NCBI GenBank assembly: GCA_031278935.1
Contig: JAITJK010000201.1
Location: forward strand, 1 to 10,990
Direction: 5' to 3'
Length of the DNA: 10,990 bases
From: Spirochaetaceae bacterium
GTDB lineage: Bacteria; Spirochaetota; Spirochaetia; Treponematales; Breznakiellaceae
The notes under the pieces were generated by a model. The model made no database searches and was not told the DNA's origin. It saw nothing but the letters and a program-made list of their open reading frames with translations. The translations under genes were made by a program, and so were the position numbers. Shown in pieces: positions 6,577-10,990 of the stretch; within the stretch, counting starts at the first letter, position 1, and each line of letters opens with the position of its first letter.

Positions 6577-8982
6577 ATGAGTGACTATCTGGATCCTAAT
6601 AACGAAGAATTGCTTAAAGACTTTTTCAGTGAAGCCCAAATGCAAGTCGATACCCTGGAACAAAATATCCTGGTGCTCGAAAACGAGGGTGGAAACCGGG
6701 ATGCGGTGGATGAGATTTTCCGGGCGGCTCATACCCTGAAAGGGGGAGCGGCTACCGTAGAAATGATGGAACTATCCCATTTTACCCATTTGGTTGAAGA
6801 TGTATTGGATGCCATTCGATCCGATGCAGTCACCATAACAGAGGAGGTGGTGGATACCCTCCTCGCGGCCATTGATATTATCAAGGCCATGATTACCCAG
6901 CGTATGGACGGCTCGGTGTACACTGAGGATACCTCCGCCATAGAAGGTCGTCTTTCGGTACTGCTCCCTGAAGGGTCGGGTCATAAGAAAGCCGCCCCCA
7001 AGGCTGCGGCGGTTGCGGCTACGCCTGTCGCGGCTCCAGCTCCGGTACCTGTGGCGACGGTCAAGACCGCAGGAACTATTTCAGAGTATGACTTGCTGGA
7101 ACTCAAGGAATCCGGGGAACCGGGAGTGCCGATTTACCGGGTTTCCGTACAATTTGATGAAAACGGCCTTATGAACACCGTGGGAGGTATCCAAATATAC
7201 GCCTCTCTCAAAGAAGACGGGACCATCCTTAAGACTTACCCAGATTTCGAACAGTTGTATGAGGATAATTTCTTCCCGGTGGTAGATTATTATATATCTA
7301 CCCAAAAAAGTGTGGATGAGTTAAAGCGGCACGTGGTCATTCCTGATGTAAGTTTAGGAGCGTCGATTGTCGACTTAAAAGATATAATCGGAGTAGCGCC
7401 CTCGGTGCATGAGGTACCGCCGCCTAAAGTGGAAGGATCGCCTGCACCGGTTGTAGCGGCTTCGGCACCCCCCGTGGCGGCGGCTCCCACGCCGACGCAG
7501 CCCCCCAAGACCGTTCCCAAGCCTGCCGAAGAGGCTGCGGCCAAGGCTGGAAGCGCCAAAGAATCCGCAGACGCCAAGAAGGCGGGAAAAGAAGCGGGTT
7601 CCATTCTACGGGTTGACTCAAAACGGATTGATGACCTCTTAAATCTGGTGTCTGAGACTGTCATCACCAAGGCCACGTTCAACCAAATCAGTAATCAGTT
7701 TAGCGACTTGGTCAATGAATTACATAGCCTTGAAGCCAGCTATCGGGATAAAATTAAAAGCCTCTTCGACAACCTGCCGGGTTACCTGGAAAGTATTCAG
7801 AACGGTCGTTCCATCAAGGATATACGCAAAGAGATGGGCGAGCAATACGGGGATATTTTCTCCCTCTTTGACGGGTTTGAAGCGGCGGTAAAGAGTAATG
7901 TCGGTAAATTCCGTTCCACCTCTCAGAATCTGGGACGTATCACTGGGGAGCTTCAGGAGGGGGTCATGCGGATCCGCATGGTGCCGATTAGTCAGATTTT
8001 CGGACGGTTCCCCCGTTTAGTCCGGGACCTCTCCAAGAGCCTTAACAAGAAGATCAATCTGGTGGTGGAAGGGGAAGAGACTGAACTGGACAAATCGGTT
8101 ATCGAGGACCTTTTAGACCCCATCATGCACTCGGTGCGCAATTCGGTGGATCACGGTATAGAATCCCAGGAAGAGCGTAAAGCTGCGGGAAAACCCGATG
8201 AGGGGATGGTCCTGCTCAAGGCCACGAACGAAGGAAACATGATCATCATTGAGATCCGGGACGACGGCAAGGGTATTGACGTGGAAGCGGTCAAGGCCAA
8301 GGCCATTGAACGGGGGATCATCCATCCGAATAAGGTGTTGACCGATGTGGAGGCATTCAATTTGATCTTTGAGCCGGGATTCTCCACGGCGAAGAGTATT
8401 ACCTCCATCTCGGGCCGAGGAGTGGGTCTTGATGTGGTCCGTCGGCAGATTGAAAAGCTCAATGGCACGGTTACGGTGAGTTCCGAGCGGGGCAAGGGGA
8501 CTAAATTCATCATCAAATTGCCTTTGACCTTGGCGATTATTCAAGGGCTTTTAGTAAGGGTGGGTTCTGAAATCTATTCCATCCCCATTACGTCGGTTAT
8601 TGAAAGCCTGCGGATCAAGGCGGAGGAAATCCGGAAAATCGATAACTACGAGGTTTTTAATATTCGCAATGACGTCGTTTCCCTGCTCCGGCTTAACCGG
8701 CTTTTCGGCATAAAGACCGAGAAACAGCAGGACTATAACTTCATAGTTATCGTGGGGAGCGCCGAGAAGAAGATGGGCTTCATGGTAGACAGTCTCATCG
8801 GTGAGGAAGACGTGGTGATTAAGCCTTTGCGGGATCAGTACACCAATTCTCCGGGGATTGCCGGGGCGTCGATACTGGGAGACGGATCGGTTTCTCTCAT
8901 CATTGACGTAAGCCAGCTTTTGGAGCTTGGCCTGCGTAAGGAATTGGAGCAACGCCAAATCCGTGAAGCATCAATACGGTAA
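6577..8982 (+). CDS. cheA: Chemotaxis sensor histidine kinase CheA
   Basis: CheA, 801 residues, is the kinase of the chemoreceptor array; it autophosphorylates and passes phosphate to CheY. P1 (1-130) has the phospho-acceptor His52 in AAHTLKGGAA. A P2-like domain (about 170-275) lies between two Ala/Pro/Lys-rich linkers (131-168 and 278-341). The P3 dimerisation region (342-468) is about 125 residues, roughly twice the classical length. P4 (about 470-655) has the N box HSVRNSVDHGIE, DDGKGID, GFSTA and GRGVGLDVV. P5 (656-790) is the CheW-like domain. The start is fixed: an in-frame TAA lies at 6562-6564, no other start intervenes, and MSDYLDPNNEELLKDFF begins the P1 helix as expected. There is no Shine-Dalgarno sequence in the preceding 20 nt, unlike the next two genes. 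It is the first gene of the operon; the next gene begins 11 nt after its stop. Confidence 0.97.
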   Translation: MSDYLDPNNEELLKDFFSEAQMQVDTLEQNILVLENEGGNRDAVDEIFRAAHTLKGGAATVEMMELSHFTHLVEDVLDAIRSDAVTITEEVVDTLLAAIDIIKAMITQRMDGSVYTEDTSAIEGRLSVLLPEGSGHKKAAPKAAAVAATPVAAPAPVPVATVKTAGTISEYDLLELKESGEPGVPIYRVSVQFDENGLMNTVGGIQIYASLKEDGTILKTYPDFEQLYEDNFFPVVDYYISTQKSVDELKRHVVIPDVSLGASIVDLKDIIGVAPSVHEVPPPKVEGSPAPVVAASAPPVAAAPTPTQPPKTVPKPAEEAAAKAGSAKESADAKKAGKEAGSILRVDSKRIDDLLNLVSETVITKATFNQISNQFSDLVNELHSLEASYRDKIKSLFDNLPGYLESIQNGRSIKDIRKEMGEQYGDIFSLFDGFEAAVKSNVGKFRSTSQNLGRITGELQEGVMRIRMVPISQIFGRFPRLVRDLSKSLNKKINLVVEGEETELDKSVIEDLLDPIMHSVRNSVDHGIESQEERKAAGKPDEGMVLLKATNEGNMIIIEIRDDGKGIDVEAVKAKAIERGIIHPNKVLTDVEAFNLIFEPGFSTAKSITSISGRGVGLDVVRRQIEKLNGTVTVSSERGKGTKFIIKLPLTLAIIQGLLVRVGSEIYSIPITSVIESLRIKAEEIRKIDNYEVFNIRNDVVSLLRLNRLFGIKTEKQQDYNFIVIVGSAEKKMGFMVDSLIGEEDVVIKPLRDQYTNSPGIAGASILGDGSVSLIIDVSQLLELGLRKELEQRQIREASIR

Positions 8983-8993
8983 CGAGGAAAACT

Positions 8994-10343
8994 ATGGCGG
9001 TGATTAAAGATTTAGCAACGGCAAACGCTGAGTTGCAGCAACAGAAAGAACGAGTCGATACAGTTGATTTTAAGATGGTAACCTTTTCCCTGGCGGGTAA
9101 GGACTATGGGGTGGATATTATGAACGTCAAGGAGATTGCCAAGGCAGATAAGTTTACCTATGTGCCCAATGCCGTTTCCTTTGTGCGGGGGGTGTATAAC
9201 CTGCGAGGGGATATAATTCCCATTATCGACCTTAGGTCTTTCTTTCACATGAAAAGTGAGCGCCGAGTAGACGGACAGGAAAATATGCTCATTCTGCATC
9301 TAGATGATCGGGTGTATGGAGCCATCGTTGACAAGATAGACAAGGTGGTGGGCATCAATTCTGAAACGATTCAGCCTCCACATCCTATGTTCGGGGAAAT
9401 CAACATTAAATTCATTACCGGGGTGGTGGAAAAGGACGGCTATCTTTATATTATTCTGGACGTCATGCGAATGTTTAGCCAGAAAGAAGAGGAGAAGCAG
9501 AAACCACGAACCGCCATTCAGGATGCTGGAGGGGATAATTACTACGTGCCTCCCGCTGCGGCGGCTCCGGAACAGGCGGAAGAGGAGAAACGTCCTGTGG
9601 TTTCAGACACCACCATCGGGTTTATAAAAGAAAGCCTTACCGCCTTGAAACAGTTCTTTGTGAGTCCCATTAACCTGGATTGGTTTAATCGGCAGTTTGC
9701 CGAGTGGAGCAGTACCCGCACCGACGCGGACTTGCAGATTAAGAATGCCACGGAGGCCGATGAATACTTGGCGGATTTTCCTTCCCCGTATACGGGTGAA
9801 TTCTGGAGCGACGCCTATGCCGCGCAGGTAAAGGACATACTCCCGGATATGAATTCCAATAACATTCAGGTATGGAACCTGGGGTGTGGAAGAGGGTATG
9901 AAACTTTTTCATTTGCCTGTATACTGAAATTACGGTATCCTGATGGGCATATAAAGGTGTGGGCCAATGATAATGACATCATGGCCATAGCGGACGCACC
10001 GAATATGACTTTTGATCTGAATAAGGTGCCGGAATATTGCCGCTCCTTCATGGTTAAGGGGCGCAATGGCTACACCTTTAATCAAGTTATCAAAGATTCA
10101 ATTGTCTTTGAATACCATGACGTGTTGAATAATAATGTTTTGCCGGATTTGAATATCATCCTGGCCCGGGACCTTATTTCTTTCTTCCCGCTGGATAGTC
10201 AAGAGCGCTTGATCGTCGACTGTACCGAAAGACTGAAAGATAAGGGAGTGGTTATTTTGGGGGCCAATGAGGTATTATCAGGAGATAATTGGGAGTCTAT
10301 CGGGAGAGAGCCTATCTCGGTATTTTTGTATAGTAAAAGTTAA
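8994..10343 (+). CDS. cheW: CheW fused to a CheR-like domain
   Basis: In this 449-residue protein, residues 24-165 are a CheW domain (VTFSLAGKDYGVDIMNVKEI, then GVYNLRGDIIPIIDLR). It bridges chemoreceptors to CheA P5. An acidic, Pro/Ala-rich linker (about 165-205) leads to a C-terminal domain like the CheR methyltransferase fold. Motif I reads WNLGCGRGYETFSFA (294-308), where classical CheR has a GEExYS-type motif. ANDNDI (324-329) and ARDLISFF (391-398) replace the usual TDIDT-like and RNVxIYF motifs. The glycines of the SAM site persist, but the changed residues suggest loss or alteration of methyl transfer. A CheW-CheR-like fusion is known in T. denticola, where it is linked to an atypical array architecture. 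GAGGA at 8984-8988 lies 5 nt before the ATG. It sits between cheA and cheX. Confidence 0.93.
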   Translation: MAVIKDLATANAELQQQKERVDTVDFKMVTFSLAGKDYGVDIMNVKEIAKADKFTYVPNAVSFVRGVYNLRGDIIPIIDLRSFFHMKSERRVDGQENMLILHLDDRVYGAIVDKIDKVVGINSETIQPPHPMFGEINIKFITGVVEKDGYLYIILDVMRMFSQKEEEKQKPRTAIQDAGGDNYYVPPAAAAPEQAEEEKRPVVSDTTIGFIKESLTALKQFFVSPINLDWFNRQFAEWSSTRTDADLQIKNATEADEYLADFPSPYTGEFWSDAYAAQVKDILPDMNSNNIQVWNLGCGRGYETFSFACILKLRYPDGHIKVWANDNDIMAIADAPNMTFDLNKVPEYCRSFMVKGRNGYTFNQVIKDSIVFEYHDVLNNNVLPDLNIILARDLISFFPLDSQERLIVDCTERLKDKGVVILGANEVLSGDNWESIGREPISVFLYSKS

Positions 10344-10364
10344 TTTGAGTAAGGAGTATGGAAT

Positions 10365-10838
10365 ATGAGAGTTGAATATATTAATCCCTTTGTGGAAGCA
10401 ACCTATAATATTCTTAATGAGGTGCTTGGTGTTGAGGTTACTCGTGGATCCCTTTACCTTAAATCCGCAAGTGTGGCGATCCAGGGTGTTGCGGTGTTAG
10501 TAGGGCTTGCCGGAGATGTAGAAGGCCGGGTTCTGTTCGACATGACCAAAGAGACGGCATTGGCGGTAGCCGGAGCCATGAATGGCGGGGAAAAGTTTAC
10601 AGCCATGGACGAAATGGCGAAGGCAACCATTCAGGAATTAGCGAATATGATAACTGGTCAAGCGGTTACCAAGCTCCATGACTTAGGGTTTAAGTTTGAC
10701 CTGACGCCCCCGGCGCTGTTTACGGGTACCAACATGGAAGTCTCGAATAACCTCAAGGTGGAGGCGCTGATTGTTCCAATGGAGCTTGGTCCCTGCGGTA
10801 AACTTGAGGTGAATGTAGTTATCCGTGAACGAGTGTAA
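10365..10838 (+). CDS. cheX: CheY-phosphate phosphatase CheX
   Basis: CheX, 157 residues, dephosphorylates CheY-P and so ends the motor signal. It belongs to the CheC/CheX/FliY group but acts as a single-site dimer. The catalytic ExxN motif is present in IQELANMITGQA (Glu91 and Asn94). The length is normal for spirochete CheX. The gene follows cheW-cheR-like by 21 nt and has a strong AAGGAG site at 10351-10356, 8 nt before the ATG. An out-of-frame ATG at 10358 lies within that spacer. It is the last gene of the cluster seen here: no cheY lies between it and the tRNA. Confidence 0.95.
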   Translation: MRVEYINPFVEATYNILNEVLGVEVTRGSLYLKSASVAIQGVAVLVGLAGDVEGRVLFDMTKETALAVAGAMNGGEKFTAMDEMAKATIQELANMITGQAVTKLHDLGFKFDLTPPALFTGTNMEVSNNLKVEALIVPMELGPCGKLEVNVVIRERV

Positions 10839-10866
10839 TCCTCTTCATTAAAGGCTTGAACAAGTA

Positions 10867-10890
10867 CGTTCACCTATGCTAGGGTGAACG
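10867..10890. repeat. Hairpin after cheX, possible operon terminator
   Basis: CGTTCACC (10867-10874) and GGTGAACG (10883-10890) form a perfect 8-bp inverted repeat around an 8-nt loop, 28 nt after the cheX stop. Its place fits the end of the che transcript. No T-run follows on the plus strand, so it is not a standard intrinsic terminator. It may be an RNA-stabilising hairpin or a factor-dependent stop. Confidence 0.4.
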
Positions 10891-10907
10891 CATGAGTATC
10901 TGACGTT

Positions 10908-10913
10908 TATAAT
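10908..10913 (+). promoter_or_regulatory. Predicted -10 box for the tRNA gene
   Basis: A perfect TATAAT lies 22 nt before the first tRNA base. It gives a likely start near 10920 and a short 5' leader, usual for a tRNA transcript. The best -35 candidate, GTGAAC at 10884-10889, has an 18-nt spacer and is poor; it overlaps the hairpin after cheX. Confidence 0.45.
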
Positions 10914-10935
10914 TTACAACAAGGTCAGGGATTAA

Positions 10936-10990
10936 GGGCGGTTAGCTCAGTTGGTTAGAGCACCAGTATGACACGCTGGGGGTCACAAGT
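10936..10990 (+). tRNA. tRNA-Val (anticodon GAC), cut by the window end
   Basis: The acceptor strand GGGCGGT (10936-10942) is followed by TA, then a D-stem GCTC/GAGC with loop AGTTGGTTA. The anticodon stem CCAGT/GCTGG (10963-10967, 10975-10979) encloses a loop with anticodon GAC at 10970-10972, which reads GUC/GUU valine codons. The variable loop GGGTC and the first T-stem strand ACAAG follow, and the window ends at T54. The T-loop, the 3' acceptor strand and any encoded CCA are outside. Confidence 0.93.

Noticed and set aside
8113..8958. Three minus-strand frames of 121-143 residues
   Set aside because: They are antisense to conserved CheA domains P4 and P5, whose frame is fully supported by motifs.
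1..10990. CRISPR array, insertion sequence, phage or defence genes
   Set aside because: No regularly spaced repeats, transposase, integrase, Cas or toxin-antitoxin motifs were seen on either strand.

Overview
The window looks like a chromosomal segment of a spirochete, most likely a free-living or gut-associated member of the Treponema lineage. The evidence is the che cluster: a CheA with long Ala/Pro linkers and an enlarged dimerisation region, a CheW fused to a CheR-like domain, and CheX. This is a treponemal arrangement. Base composition is roughly balanced, well above AT-rich oral treponemes. That fits the termite-gut treponemes, but the species is an inference only.

Layout. (1) 1-1046, leftward: a HAD-family phosphatase, then a possible 34-residue small gene. 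A perfect 28-bp dyad follows that contains a TTGACA -35 box, and the ribosome binding site and start of a gene leave the left edge. (2) 1047-1490: no intact gene, but strong inverted repeats and a possible decayed fragment. (3) 1491-3641, leftward: a large membrane protein with an M28-peptidase-like ectodomain that seems to lack zinc ligands, eight membrane segments and a C-terminal beta-rich domain. (4) 3642-4625: almost a kilobase without an intact gene. It holds a multiply frameshifted gene remnant that still has a good ribosome binding site, an 81-bp palindromic repeat element, and a leader with two mutually exclusive hairpins. (5) 4626-6458, rightward: an RNB-domain exoribonuclease. (6) 6577-10838, rightward: cheA, cheW-cheR-like and cheX, with gaps of 11 and 21 nt, evidently one operon. 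(7) 10936 to the right edge: a tRNA-Val(GAC) cut by the window end.

How the genes work together. CheA is the histidine kinase of the chemoreceptor array. CheW-CheR-like couples it to receptors, and its second domain is thought to be structural in treponemes. CheX removes phosphate from CheY. The response regulator CheY, which follows cheX in T. pallidum and T. denticola, is not between cheX and the tRNA here. The RNase and the leftward genes have no visible functional link to chemotaxis.

Nothing here is plainly a new defence or mobile system. The best leads are the SD-less and possibly leaderless cheA start, the degenerate peptidase-like membrane protein, the alternative hairpins before the RNase gene, the dyad over a promoter at the left edge, and the small ORF beside it. 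No database search or folding computation was possible.
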